64,000 nt of DNA from Aquimarina latercula DSM 2041 (GCF_000430645.1 NZ_KE387186.1:340646-404645), one strand, 5' to 3'. Shown: positions 7,361 through 16,636, numbered from the stretch's first letter. The notes: a model not told the origin generated them from the letters alone. Translations and numbers: made by a program.

Positions 7361-10237
7361 TTATTCTTTTTCTGGCATTAATACACCTAAAATATAACCA
7401 GTATCTACATATTTTTGAGCTATTTTTTGAATATCTTGTTTAGATAATTTTTGAATAGTTTCTGCATATGTATCTCCGATTTCTAATTTGATCTGATTAT
7501 AATCTGCATTTTGAAGATTACCTAACCAGAATGAATTTTGCTTACTTTGTTCTTTATAATCTAATAATCTGGATTCTTTTATTTTAGCCAAATCCTTATC
7601 AGTTGGCCCTTCGGTTATTATTGTTTTTACTTCTGCAATAGCAGCATCAGTCAGTTTTTTTACATTTTCTGGTCCACAAGGGAACGAGATTGAAAAACGA
7701 TATCCACTATAACCGCCAGATGGTCCTATCTTGTACATATTACCTCTAGCTCCAACACCATATACACCACCTTCTTCTTCTCTAAGTTTTTCAATAAGCT
7801 TGATACTTAGAATTTCTCCTAAAGCTTCGATTGCTAATTTTTCTGATTTATTATAGGTTGTTTCTCCTCTCCAAATAATGTTTACAGAACTTTTTGGATC
7901 TTTACCTCTATACACTGTTTTTTCATGAGCACCGGATAATGGTCTGAAATCAGAAACTTTATAGGTCTCATCTTTACCAGTATCTGGCAAGCTAGCAATA
8001 TATGTTTCTGCGTATTGTTTTAGTTTAGATTCGTCAATGTTACCCACAAAATAGAAATTAAAACCTCCAGCTCCGGCAAATCTTTCTTTATATTTCTCAT
8101 AGGCTAAATCATAATTAACAGCATCTAATTTCTCCGGCGTAGGAAAACCAGTATACCTTGGATTTTTTTCAAATTGAAATTTGTTAAACTCTTCTCTAAA
8201 ATAACTTTGTGGATTGGATAGATAGTTTGCTAAAAAACCTTTTGTTTTTTCTTGATCTGACCTAAACGCTTTTTCATCTTTATTAAGACTCGTAAAGTAA
8301 AGGTGTATTTGTTGAAATAGCACTTCTAAATCTTTGGGAGTAGCAGACCCATTAAATCCTTCGGATAAATTATTTATATACGGACGAACTCTAGCAATTT
8401 TCCCAGCCATTACTTTATTCATGTCGTTAAGAGATAATCCTCCGAGTCCGGTTTGAGCAATACTCCCCAATCCAAAACTTACTTGCTTGTAATCTTCTAA
8501 TGAAAATAAAGAGCTTCCTCCATAGCTATACGCAGAAAATAAGATTTCATCATTTTTAAAATCAGTTTTCTTATATGTGATTTTGGCTCCGTTACTTAAT
8601 TCTAAAATAGTAACATCAAGTTTTTCGTCTTTTTTAGATGATACCACTGTACCAGGACTTGGCATTTTTTCAATTAAATTTTCACGAACTTTCTCATCTT
8701 TGTAATCCTCAATATCTGCTGTTTCTATTTCTTTTAGTAATGCAAGGATTTCTTCTTTTGTTACTTGTTTTAAACCATCTTTTTCTGGTCCAGTCATAAC
8801 TACAGCTCGATTGTCATCGTGTAAAAAATCTTTAATCAGTCCATTAACCTCTTCAAGAGTAATGGTTGGTAGTTGTGACATTGTGTATTGATATTCCCAT
8901 TCGATCCCTGGAATTGGTTCTTGTTCTAGATAGTTGTTAATATACTCACCGATAATACGAGCAGATTCTCTTTTGTCTTTATCTTTAAATTGCTTTTCCC
9001 AATTAGCAGAAATTTGCTTCTTTGCACGCTCTAATTCACTAGCTTTAAATCCATGTTTTTGAACTCTTTTGTTTTCTTGAAGTATTGTTTTTAAAGCGAT
9101 TAACTGACCTGTTTCTGAGGTTAAGGCAAAGGATTGATATGCTTCCCTATTACGGGCAAAAGTTCCACTATGACTACTTCCTGCGAATACAAATGGTGGA
9201 TTAGGTTTATTACGTAATTCGTTTAAACGGCTATTCATCATTTGGGTAAATACTCTTTCTACAATGGCCTTCCTGTAATCTCCTACTGTAGTCATTGGTT
9301 CTGAAACCTCTCTGTCTTTATACATAAGTCTAACAACAGAGTTTGAGGCTTCTTTATCCGATACAACAGCAATAAGCGTTTCTTTATGATTAGGGGTGTC
9401 GTAAGTTTCTCTTTTCTTAGGGTTTAACGGCATTTGTAAGCCACTAAAGTGATCTTTAATTTTTTGCTCCAAGGTAGCTACATCAAGATCACCTACTGCT
9501 ACTACGGACATTAAATCTGGACGATACCAGTCTTTGTAAAAACTCCTTACATCTTCATATTTGAAGTTTTCTAATATTTTTTTAGTCCCTATAGGTAAAC
9601 GTTCCGAATATCTAGAGTTATATGCTATAATAGGTAAATACTCTTGTAGCATACGCTCATTAGCACCTTTACCTAAACGGTATTCTTCTAGTACGACACC
9701 TCTTTCTCCATCAATAGCTTCTTCGGTTAATTCTGCGTTATGCGCCCAATCTTCAATGATTTGAAATCCTTTTTCTAGCTTTTCTGGATCATCACTTGGA
9801 ATAGGGAGAATATAAACTGTTTGATCAAAACTAGTATATGCGTTAAGGTCCGCTCCAAATTTAACTCCAATGGTTTGTAGGTAATCTACAAGATCATTCT
9901 TTTTAAAGTTCTTAGTTCCATTAAAGTTCATATGTTCCATAAAATGAGCCAAACCTAATTGGTTTTCGTCCTCTAAAATAGAACCTGCGTTTACAACTAA
10001 TCTTAATTCGACCTTGTCTTCAGGTTTTCCATTATTACGTATATAATAGGTGAGACCATTTTTTAATTTCCCAATCTTTACATTAGGATCTACGGGTATT
10101 TTATCTTCATTTTTTACATTAGATGCTGCGTTTAACTCTTTAGTATCGCTAGATTGAGCTATTCCGGAAAATGGGATACTACATAAAAAAGCTCCAATAA
10201 ATGTATTAAAAATTGTTTTTTTAATCATCGATGACAT
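7361..10237 (-). CDS. M16 family zinc metallopeptidase (insulinase/pitrilysin-like)
   Basis: A large, two-lobed 958-residue peptidase with signal peptide (cleavage after about residue 28, GIAQ). The inverted zinc motif HxxEH is His98-Phe-Met-Glu101-His102, with the third ligand likely in the segment GERGVVLEEYRLG. A second, inactive M16 lobe covers about residues 540-955, including YGVGARGNMYKIGPSGGY. It should degrade or process peptides in the periplasm; the substrate is unknown. The start at 10237 gives MSSMIKK; Met4 is an alternative. It lies downstream of, but is separately terminated from, the double-glycine peptide genes. Confidence 0.93.
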   Translation of the reverse strand: MSSMIKKTIFNTFIGAFLCSIPFSGIAQSSDTKELNAASNVKNEDKIPVDPNVKIGKLKNGLTYYIRNNGKPEDKVELRLVVNAGSILEDENQLGLAHFMEHMNFNGTKNFKKNDLVDYLQTIGVKFGADLNAYTSFDQTVYILPIPSDDPEKLEKGFQIIEDWAHNAELTEEAIDGERGVVLEEYRLGKGANERMLQEYLPIIAYNSRYSERLPIGTKKILENFKYEDVRSFYKDWYRPDLMSVVAVGDLDVATLEQKIKDHFSGLQMPLNPKKRETYDTPNHKETLIAVVSDKEASNSVVRLMYKDREVSEPMTTVGDYRKAIVERVFTQMMNSRLNELRNKPNPPFVFAGSSHSGTFARNREAYQSFALTSETGQLIALKTILQENKRVQKHGFKASELERAKKQISANWEKQFKDKDKRESARIIGEYINNYLEQEPIPGIEWEYQYTMSQLPTITLEEVNGLIKDFLHDDNRAVVMTGPEKDGLKQVTKEEILALLKEIETADIEDYKDEKVRENLIEKMPSPGTVVSSKKDEKLDVTILELSNGAKITYKKTDFKNDEILFSAYSYGGSSLFSLEDYKQVSFGLGSIAQTGLGGLSLNDMNKVMAGKIARVRPYINNLSEGFNGSATPKDLEVLFQQIHLYFTSLNKDEKAFRSDQEKTKGFLANYLSNPQSYFREEFNKFQFEKNPRYTGFPTPEKLDAVNYDLAYEKYKERFAGAGGFNFYFVGNIDESKLKQYAETYIASLPDTGKDETYKVSDFRPLSGAHEKTVYRGKDPKSSVNIIWRGETTYNKSEKLAIEALGEILSIKLIEKLREEEGGVYGVGARGNMYKIGPSGGYSGYRFSISFPCGPENVKKLTDAAIAEVKTIITEGPTDKDLAKIKESRLLDYKEQSKQNSFWLGNLQNADYNQIKLEIGDTYAETIQKLSKQDIQKIAQKYVDTGYILGVLMPEKE

Positions 10238-10611
10238 ATTATGGTTAGGTTAGTGTGAATTTGTTCCTTGATTATTTTTTAAAAGTAGTTAAACTTTTTA
10301 TTATTGAACTATTTTTTTAGTTGAATATTTGATTTTGATGAGTTTTCTGTTGTATAGAAGTTCTATAGCTGGTAATCTTTTATAATTTTTTAATTAGCTA
10401 TTCTATATATATATAAGTGTCGTAAAGAATAGATTTGTTACCTAGTTACTTTATAAAAAAACGAAGACACTTTATCTACAACTGTAAAATGACCTGTGAA
10501 GTATATTGCATTTCTAGTTTAGTGGGGGAAGCTTGGGTATTAGTTTTTAGGAAAGAAATGAAGGATTTCATTTTTTAATCAAACAAAATGTTTATGGACA
10601 AAATTACAAAG
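10238..10611. other. Intergenic region upstream of the M16 gene
   Basis: About 370 AT-rich bases between the M16 start codon and the terminator of the first leader-peptide gene. It presumably holds the M16 promoter on the minus strand. I see alternating TATATATA at about 10405-10414 but no convincing ORF, RNA gene or long repeat. Confidence 0.4.
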
Positions 10612-10643
10612 AAAAATATACTGGGAAGTTTTGCTTCCCAGTA
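10612..10643 (-). terminator. Intrinsic terminator after leader peptide 1
   Basis: TACTGGGAAG (10619-10628), loop TTTTG, CTTCCCAGTA (10634-10643). On the minus strand the stem is followed by TATTTTTC. It lies about 60 bases past the stop of the peptide gene at 10702. Confidence 0.85.
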
Positions 10644-10701
10644 CTATTATAACCTATTTTTATTCCTTTTGATAGGTGTAAAAATGTTTGACTATAATAA
10701 T

Positions 10702-10884
10702 TTAAAATGGATTAAAGGCACAATGTCCATCAATACATATGTAGTCAGTTGCGCTACCAGTTTGACCTGTTGCCATCCAACACTCTCTAGCGGACTTACA
10801 TTCGCCACCGAATTTACCTCCAAAGACTTTCTTTTGTTCTATTTTGTTTAAAGGCTTTCCTATGTTTAAAATTTGATTTTTCAT
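10702..10884 (-). CDS. Double-glycine leader peptide 1 (cysteine-rich)
   Basis: A 60-residue peptide. The leader MKNQILNIGKPLNKIEQKKV ends in Gly22-Gly23, as in bacteriocin-type leaders of Bacteroidota. The core (24-60) has four cysteines at 29, 35, 50 and 55 and several glycines, which fits one or two disulfides. There is no Sec signal peptide. Its leader, its length and its upstream region match those of the two neighbouring peptide genes. It could be an antimicrobial or a signalling peptide; the sequence does not decide. Confidence 0.75.
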   Translation of the reverse strand: MKNQILNIGKPLNKIEQKKVFGGKFGGECKSARECWMATGQTGSATDYICIDGHCAFNPF

Positions 10885-10950
10885 AATAGATATTTAAAAA
10901 TTATTTTACAGGGAATATTTATAGACACTCACCATTTATGTCTATTCTTT
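10885..10950 (-). repeat. Conserved 5' region of leader peptide 1 (copy 1 of 3)
   Basis: The roughly 65 bases upstream of the start codon are shared with copies at 11195-11270 and 11583-11659. All hold ATATTTAAAAATTATTTT next to the start codon and GACACTCAC about 45 bases upstream (plus-strand reading). This copy is the most diverged and lacks the GCGAGAGAAT end. The block probably holds the promoter and 5' leader. Confidence 0.7.
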
Positions 10951-10963
10951 TATAGTTTTTAAA

Positions 10964-11194
10964 CTAATTAGATAGAGGATCACTACCATCAGTACATTTG
11001 TCATTGCAGTCTACATAAACAGGATAAAATCCTCCAAATTTTTGTATTAAGCAGAAACATCTGGAAGAATCTCCTGAACCTCCTCCATTTCCTCCACCTC
11101 CAGGAAAACCAGCAATAGGATCTGTACCTCCTTTAATGAGTTTCTGATCCAATTTAGTTAAAGCTTTTCCTAGTTTTAAAATTGATTTTTTCAT
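10964..11194 (-). CDS. Double-glycine leader peptide 2 (cysteine-rich)
   Basis: A 76-residue peptide. Leader MKKSILKLGKALTKLDQKLI is followed by Lys-Gly22-Gly23. The core begins with a glycine-rich linker (residues 32-41) and has four cysteines at 46, 48, 63 and 67 around a short aromatic segment. No Sec signal or membrane segment. There is no obvious terminator between it and peptide 1, so the two may share a transcript, although peptide 1 also has its own repeated 5' block. Confidence 0.75.
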   Translation of the reverse strand: MKKSILKLGKALTKLDQKLIKGGTDPIAGFPGGGGNGGGSGDSSRCFCLIQKFGGFYPVYVDCNDKCTDGSDPLSN

Positions 11195-11270
11195 AATAAA
11201 TATTTAAAAATTATTTTGCAGTGAACATTTTAAGACACTCACTGTATGTGCCTATTCTTTGCGAGAGAAT
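11195..11270 (-). repeat. Conserved 5' region of leader peptide 2 (copy 2 of 3)
   Basis: Nearly identical to the block upstream of peptide 3 (11583-11659): both carry the same AATAAATATTTAAAAATTAT start, GAACATTTTAAGACACTCAC in the middle, and CTATTCTTNGCGAGAGAAT at the far end. The far end forms small ATTCT/AGAAT arms around TTGCGAG. Confidence 0.8.
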
Positions 11271-11329
11271 TTATTTAAAGAGACGTTTGCTAATAATCTA
11301 AACGCTTTTTAAAGATTTTTTTGCTTGAT

Positions 11330-11370
11330 AAATACATAAAAGAAGTAGATTCTACTTCTTTTATGTATTT
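11330..11370 (-). terminator. Strong terminator hairpin after leader peptide 3
   Basis: A perfect 20-bp inverted repeat: arms 11330-11349 and 11351-11370, one base between them. It lies 15 bases past the stop codon of peptide 3 (11385) and upstream of the peptide 2 promoter block, so peptide 3 probably makes its own short transcript. Confidence 0.85.
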
Positions 11371-11384
11371 TAAATAATCTGATG

Positions 11385-11582
11385 TTAACAAGAATGTCCA
11401 CTACAGGTACAATGAGAAAAATCTGCACCATATAACTCCATTTGAAGTGCTATATGATATTGTCTATCTTCTTCCCTAATTCTACATAAATCTGAACAGT
11501 CAAAAAATGCGCGGCCTCCGTTAATTTCTTTTTGCGCTGATTTGTTTAAAGTTTTCCCCAGTTCTAAAATTGATTTTTTCAT
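11385..11582 (-). CDS. Double-glycine leader peptide 3 (cysteine-rich)
   Basis: A 65-residue peptide. Leader MKKSILELGKTLNKSAQKEI is followed by Asn-Gly22-Gly23, the same position as in the two downstream paralogues. The core has five cysteines at 29, 33, 58, 60 and 65, the last being the C-terminal residue; an odd number leaves one free or allows a dimer. It is bounded by hairpins on both sides. Leaders are conserved while cores differ completely, as expected for a shared maturation or export route. Confidence 0.75.
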   Translation of the reverse strand: MKKSILELGKTLNKSAQKEINGGRAFFDCSDLCRIREEDRQYHIALQMELYGADFSHCTCSGHSC

Positions 11583-11659
11583 AATAAATATTTAAAAATT
11601 ATTTTTGTAGTGAACATTTTAAGACACTCACTTTATATGTCTATTCTTCGCGAGAGAAT
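11583..11659 (-). repeat. Conserved 5' region of leader peptide 3 (copy 3 of 3)
   Basis: The third and best-conserved copy of the upstream block, ending in ATTCTTCGCGAGAGAAT with a central TCGCGA. About 70 of its bases align with copy 2 almost without gaps. Such conservation in non-coding DNA beside diverged coding cores points to recent duplication or selection on a regulatory or leader function. Confidence 0.8.
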
Positions 11660-11667
11660 ATGTTTAT

Positions 11668-11692
11668 GCAAAACCCCAGTTTGGGGTTTTGC
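11668..11692 (-). terminator. Hairpin after the VKOR fusion gene
   Basis: GCAAAACCCC (11668-11677), loop AGTTT, GGGGTTTTGC (11683-11692): a perfect 10-bp stem just past the stop codon at 11706. The U tract after it is weak on the minus strand, so it may attenuate rather than stop transcription into peptide 3. Confidence 0.7.
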
Positions 11693-11705
11693 TATTGATG
11701 CTATG

Positions 11706-13307
11706 CTAGTAGGTGAGTACTGATTCAGTATTGTAGCTTTCTTCTAAGTCTTCTATAAAAAATAGTAGATCTTTTCTTTCATATTCTTTTGGATAAGCCT
11801 TTCCGTTTATTAGTATTTCTGGGGTAAAATTTATACCATTATTAGTACACCATTCTTTTTCAGTATTCAAAACAGATAAACTAGCTTTTAAGTTATTAGT
11901 AACACCCCAAGTTTGGATCCATTTTTCAACGTTCTCTCCTTTATAAATAGCGCTCATTGCTTGTCGGCATATTTCTGGGCCTTGTGTATTATATAGCTCT
12001 ACTAATCTACTTGTTACTTTTATTTGATTTGATTCTAAATGGTCCACATTAGTGTTAAAACGAACTATTATTCTAACATTATTCCCGTGTTGTTTTAAAA
12101 TATTTTCAATAATTGTGTGTACTGGTTTACAATGTCCACAAAAGGGATTCGTAACAATTAGTAGTTCTAATTTGGAAGAAGCGTTTCCAAAAATTATTTC
12201 TTGCAAATTGTCTATGTTAGTATCTAATGTTGCAGACCTTTGGAGTAAACTGTCAAATAAAGTGTAATTTCTTTTAAATTTTAGATACGCTATTTTGTTT
12301 TTTTGTAGATCTTTTTGCTGTATAAAAATGGGTTTTAAATAATTCCAGATGGTGTACACGATAGTATAACTTAAAATGAATATGGCAATACTGTATACTG
12401 TAATTAAATTAGATGATTCAATATTGGAATAGCTAATGACAGATTGTACCCATAAAATGCCAACTATTGTTAAACATAGTAAACACCATTTTTTGATAAT
12501 AGCATATTGGTAGTATATAGAGTATAATGTAATAATAGAAGCTAAAATGCTAATGAGATGAATCGTGTAAAAATTTGCGGTGAGTAATAAAGAAGTAAGA
12601 GTTAAGCCCGAAAAATACAGTAAACTTAGATCGCTTAGTTTATGACCTTTAAAAAGATTAGCTCCTTTAGAAGTTAAAACAGCATCACAATCTTTTTTTT
12701 CTGTATTTCCTGAGCAAAATGCATTTCCAATACTCGTTTTTTCTCCATTTTCTTGTTTTAGTATCACTAAACTAATTATAATCCCGAGTATAGATAATAC
12801 GGTATGAACAAGATTAATTAATAGAGGTCGTTGATAAAATAACGCTATAAAAAACGAGACTGTAAGTACACCAAATAATAAGATTTCTTTTGTATTAGAC
12901 GTTTTTACGGTTTTACTTTCATTTTTTTCATTTTCTACAGCTACTATAATTCCCGTAAATTTTTGTAAGAATTGTTCTTGAGAGACAGTTTCCTTTTCGT
13001 TATCCTTTGAAAGGATATTATAATCTTTTGTTTTTTTGTCTTTTTCAACAAATACTAGGTCTTTACCATTATTATCAAGATAGATCTGGGCTAAAAAATT
13101 ATTAGGTAATTGTGCTAGTGTTTCTGAGTTTACGGGAACATCGGCTGCAATGTTCTCTATGTTAAAATGATCTAATACTCCAGTTATTGCATGTAAGCTT
13201 GGGTATGATGGATGACTTTGGATCTGAAAACTAAACTCTTTTTTATCAAAAGAAATTTTATTCTTTTTTAATAACCTTTGTGTAATATATATTAAACTGT
13301 CTTTCAA
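11706..13307 (-). CDS. C39-like / VKOR / thioredoxin fusion protein
   Basis: A 533-residue inner-membrane protein in three parts. Residues 1-125 resemble a C39 peptidase fold (HPSYPSLHAITGVLDHFNI), but I see no catalytic cysteine, so it is likely inactive and could bind double-glycine leaders. Residues 141-322 hold about six membrane segments of a VKOR domain: loop cysteines 198 and 207, and the active pair Cys275-LL-Cys278. Residues 340-533 form a thioredoxin/DsbA-like domain with Cys390-GH-Cys393. VKOR plus thioredoxin makes disulfides in the periplasm. Its place beside cysteine-rich peptides suggests they are the substrates (inference). Confidence 0.85.
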   Translation of the reverse strand: MKDSLIYITQRLLKKNKISFDKKEFSFQIQSHPSYPSLHAITGVLDHFNIENIAADVPVNSETLAQLPNNFLAQIYLDNNGKDLVFVEKDKKTKDYNILSKDNEKETVSQEQFLQKFTGIIVAVENEKNESKTVKTSNTKEILLFGVLTVSFFIALFYQRPLLINLVHTVLSILGIIISLVILKQENGEKTSIGNAFCSGNTEKKDCDAVLTSKGANLFKGHKLSDLSLLYFSGLTLTSLLLTANFYTIHLISILASIITLYSIYYQYAIIKKWCLLCLTIVGILWVQSVISYSNIESSNLITVYSIAIFILSYTIVYTIWNYLKPIFIQQKDLQKNKIAYLKFKRNYTLFDSLLQRSATLDTNIDNLQEIIFGNASSKLELLIVTNPFCGHCKPVHTIIENILKQHGNNVRIIVRFNTNVDHLESNQIKVTSRLVELYNTQGPEICRQAMSAIYKGENVEKWIQTWGVTNNLKASLSVLNTEKEWCTNNGINFTPEILINGKAYPKEYERKDLLFFIEDLEESYNTESVLTY

Positions 13308-13349
13308 AATTTAGAATATTTACGAGACTGTTCAATAATGATTGAAATG

Positions 13350-16076
13350 TTACCCTTTTTTTTTCATAAAAAATAAAAATAAAACTAGAAGTAGTAAAAA
13401 TGCGATTAGGTAATAAGCGTGAAAGCTACTATTGAAGGTTGGTTCAGTATCGCCTACTAGAATAAATGAGGCCCAATAATAAGGTGATTTTTCTGATAAG
13501 CTGTTTTCTGATAAGTATTTTCTCTTCGCATTGTTTAATGCTGAGACTTTTGACTGTTTGTCTTTTAAGTTAGAATAAAAATCTTGCATGATTGAGGAGC
13601 TTGTACCATCATTAATTTTCCAAATGGATGAAATAACCGAATTTGCACCAGAATAAAAGAAACCTCGGGTGAGGTTGAGCACTCCTTCTCCTTTTTTAAC
13701 TTCCCCAAGATTTGTTTCGCAGGCACTTAAAACAACTAAATCAGCATTGTTTTTGTATGTATAGAGTTCGTGAAGTTCTAATGAATCTTTTGCGAAATAA
13801 ATTACAGGTTTTTTGCTAGCATCAGCGTGTGTTGCTAAATGAATAATTTTAGAATCAATGCTACTGCTTAAGAAGTTGTTTTTAGACGCATTAACGTGCA
13901 TATAACTTTGACTTGAAGTAAACATCTCATGAATCTGATTAATTTCATTTTCTGAATATGTTAAGGAGGGGAGTTTGGATAGATTAAAATGTACAGGCGC
14001 AAAAGAGGATAGTTCTTTAGTATACTTTCTTTGAATGTCTTTATTGAAATTTAGGAACGACAAGGAATACGCATAACTTAAGTCATGATCTTCTATAAGA
14101 TACTTTAGTTTATTGTTAGTTGTCGTAAAAGCTTCGAAAGGTGTGTTTTGTAATTCATCATCAAGAATAACAATAAGATGCTTTTTATGAATACCTTTTT
14201 TGATCCTATCGGTTGGCATAAGATTATTATATAAAAGGTACGATGTCTTATAAAACTGGTGAAACTCCTTTTTGGTTCTTAATGGTTTCGAAATTACTTT
14301 TTTATACTTTTTTAACTGCTTTAAGGTTTCCTCTGAGTCTTCAACTTTAAAAGGAATAGTGACGGTTTTAGAGATAAATACACCTAAAATGGTTTTTTGG
14401 TTTATTTCATTCGTGTTGTCTAATATGCTATATGAAATAACAACACTTCGGTTGTCTAATTGTGCAATTGCATCTTCTAACGAAATCAGTTGTACTTTAT
14501 TTTTGTTTTCGAAATAAGTGGGATACTTCTCTTGAAGAGAATCTTTAAAATTCTGATAGACAATCTTGAGGTTAAACAGAGAATCTTTTTTTTGAGATAG
14601 ATTGCTATTTTTACTTTTGCTCTCTAATTCAAGGATTCTTTTTCTAAATTGTATTTGTTTGTTAATAATATGTTGAGGAAGGTTTACATTTTTAATATTA
14701 GCATTAATATCCTGAGTTAGAAGAAATGCTTTGTCTTCTTCTATAAACTGAAACATTAATTCTGAGTCCTTTAATAAATAGGCAATATAAACACCTAAAT
14801 TAAAGATTTCAGAAACTTCTTCTCGCCATAGATATTTAGTTGCCGTTTCAGTGCTATAGTTTACAAGTAGTGTAACCAACTTATTGGCAAAATGAACCGT
14901 TTTAATACCTTCTAGTAAATGTTCATTATTATGCTCTTTTTCGTAAAGGCTTAATAATATTTTTGTTTTAGCTTTTAGGGCACTAATGATTGATCTTTGA
15001 TCTTTAAGATCTAACAATTTTTTTATAGAAATTAAATCAAGATTGTCTGATGAAGTAACCCTTAAATTATGAGTTATAGATGTTTCTACTTGGGATAGTG
15101 CTTTATTGTATTCTAGTTTAGAGGTATAATAATCGGCTAAGTTTCTATAAGTTTCATAAGTGTCTGTTTTTTTTATCGAGTCATATCGTAAACTTTCTTT
15201 GAAAAAATAAAGGCAGCTATCATTTTTTCTTTTTAAATATAATTCTCCTATGTTTAAATATGTATTAGCTATTGTTAAACTATCATCTTCGGATAAAGAA
15301 CTACGAAGGTTTTGGTTATAATAGTCCTTCGCTTTATTAAAATTGTACCTATGCGGCAATGCATATAGATTTGCGAAACCCGTGTTTAAACCATGAATAT
15401 AACGGTTAAACCTATTAGTTTCTGGAGAGTTTTTGATGATACTATCTCCTTTTTTTAAATAATAAATTCCAAGATCAGTACTTTCTTTAGAATTCATTTT
15501 ATTACAATTTTTAGAAAGCTGATTGTATTTTAAAACAAGACTTACTTCTGATCCGTGTTTCTCTAGAAGAGGTAAGCCTTTATTATAATAATTTATGGAT
15601 TTATAATAATCTCCTTTTTCAAAATAACAATCCGCAATTTCACAATACGATTGGGCAACTTTTTTAGGGAATTTATTGGATTTAATCGCTTTGTTGTAGT
15701 ATTCTATAGCCTTATCGTATTTTTCTTTTAAAAAAAAGAATTTGCCTAAATTATATAAACCATTAGTGTAATTACTATCATTGATGTTTAAGCTATCTAA
15801 AGTTGCTATCTCAATTTGACCATATTTTATGGCTAAATCATAATTTTTTTGATTCTTTTTAAAGAAAAAGGATAAACTGTGTGCTGTTTTAGCATAGAGC
15901 GTATCCCTTTTTAATATCGAATTAAGTATATGGTCTGCTTTTTTTTCTGTAATATCTTCAGTTAAGCTTAAGGATTTAATCTCTTGGTAGCTATATTGAG
16001 CATTTAGTTTTTGTACTAAAAGAACTGAAAAGAATAAAAAAAAAGTAAGTATATAAAACTTAAATTTTAAATACAT
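13350..16076 (-). CDS. Membrane-anchored TPR-CHAT protease
   Basis: A 908-residue protein. Signal peptide 1-26 (KLNAQ); TPR-type helical repeats over about 40-400; a CHAT (caspase-like) domain in the last third; a membrane segment at about 886-904 followed by KKK. The catalytic dyad looks intact: His750 (HLATHADA) and Cys786 (LSACETNLGE), followed by the usual GEGVLNLTRGFFYSGA and YYWASFILVGD. The topology puts protease and TPRs in the periplasm with a C-terminal anchor. CHAT proteases cleave protein partners after regulated activation; the target here is unknown. It starts one base after the lipoprotein gene and precedes the VKOR fusion by 42 bases. Confidence 0.88.
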   Translation of the reverse strand: MYLKFKFYILTFFLFFSVLLVQKLNAQYSYQEIKSLSLTEDITEKKADHILNSILKRDTLYAKTAHSLSFFFKKNQKNYDLAIKYGQIEIATLDSLNINDSNYTNGLYNLGKFFFLKEKYDKAIEYYNKAIKSNKFPKKVAQSYCEIADCYFEKGDYYKSINYYNKGLPLLEKHGSEVSLVLKYNQLSKNCNKMNSKESTDLGIYYLKKGDSIIKNSPETNRFNRYIHGLNTGFANLYALPHRYNFNKAKDYYNQNLRSSLSEDDSLTIANTYLNIGELYLKRKNDSCLYFFKESLRYDSIKKTDTYETYRNLADYYTSKLEYNKALSQVETSITHNLRVTSSDNLDLISIKKLLDLKDQRSIISALKAKTKILLSLYEKEHNNEHLLEGIKTVHFANKLVTLLVNYSTETATKYLWREEVSEIFNLGVYIAYLLKDSELMFQFIEEDKAFLLTQDINANIKNVNLPQHIINKQIQFRKRILELESKSKNSNLSQKKDSLFNLKIVYQNFKDSLQEKYPTYFENKNKVQLISLEDAIAQLDNRSVVISYSILDNTNEINQKTILGVFISKTVTIPFKVEDSEETLKQLKKYKKVISKPLRTKKEFHQFYKTSYLLYNNLMPTDRIKKGIHKKHLIVILDDELQNTPFEAFTTTNNKLKYLIEDHDLSYAYSLSFLNFNKDIQRKYTKELSSFAPVHFNLSKLPSLTYSENEINQIHEMFTSSQSYMHVNASKNNFLSSSIDSKIIHLATHADASKKPVIYFAKDSLELHELYTYKNNADLVVLSACETNLGEVKKGEGVLNLTRGFFYSGANSVISSIWKINDGTSSSIMQDFYSNLKDKQSKVSALNNAKRKYLSENSLSEKSPYYWASFILVGDTEPTFNSSFHAYYLIAFLLLLVLFLFFMKKKG

Positions 16077-16077
16077 T

Positions 16078-16554
16078 CTAAAAAATAATCAGATTATCAC
16101 AGTTGATTATTTCAGTAGCATCTAAAAGACCACATTCACTAGCGGCTTCTGATAGTTGATCAACAGAAATGACAATAGGATTGAATTCTAAGTATAATGG
16201 TGGTGGTTTTTGCTCGTCTTCATCATCAGCTTCAAGCGGATCTCCATTTGTAGGTCTTAAAACTGTATTTGGAAATCTTAATATTTCTGTATTCGGGTTA
16301 GTGTTGCATTGCGTCACACTTTGAATGGTTACGTCAAAGTAATCTGCAAAACATATTCTTTTAGCTTCTTTTTTAGATTCTGGAAATCCCGGTTGATGAG
16401 TAATAAGAACTTCTGCATATGGAATGCCTGTGGCAGATTTGTTTTCGAACAATGATTCTGTTTTAGAGTTATCATTGTTGACAAGAAGTTCCTTTTGTTC
16501 ACAACTGATTATACTGAAAAGAGCAAGTACTCCTAATAAAAATTGATTTTTCAT
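16078..16554 (-). CDS. Lipoprotein of the CHAT operon
   Basis: A 158-residue protein with lipoprotein signal ending at Cys18 (SIISC). The mature part has two or three further cysteines, an acidic stretch (EADDEDEQKPPP) and no recognised domain. The gene ends just before the CHAT gene begins, so the two are almost certainly co-transcribed and probably act in the same envelope complex. It is divergent from the sigma factor gene. Confidence 0.7.
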   Translation of the reverse strand: MKNQFLLGVLALFSIISCEQKELLVNNDNSKTESLFENKSATGIPYAEVLITHQPGFPESKKEAKRICFADYFDVTIQSVTQCNTNPNTEILRFPNTVLRPTNGDPLEADDEDEQKPPPLYLEFNPIVISVDQLSEAASECGLLDATEIINCDNLIIF

Positions 16555-16628
16555 TTTTTACTTTTTTTTTGATTTACTCCTCTGTTCAGAAAAATATATA
16601 ATGTTACCCATGCGAAAGTATAAAATTT

Positions 16629-16636
16629 TACTTTTG
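16629..16636 (+). promoter_or_regulatory. -7 box of the ECF sigma factor gene
   Basis: TACTTTTG matches the Bacteroidota -7 consensus TAnnTTTG and lies 18 bases before the ATG at 16655. The -33 element is not clear. A transcript from here would exclude the upstream in-frame ATG at 16601, which decides the start of the sigma gene. Confidence 0.55.

Noticed and set aside
10588..10851. An 87-codon plus-strand frame across leader peptide 1 and its terminator.
   Set aside because: The minus strand has the conserved double-glycine peptide, while this frame runs through the terminator hairpin and has no paralogue opposite peptides 2 and 3.
10612..16554. A complete bacteriocin export locus.
   Set aside because: No ABC transporter with a C39 peptidase and no immunity gene is visible, so an ordinary bacteriocin call is not supported.
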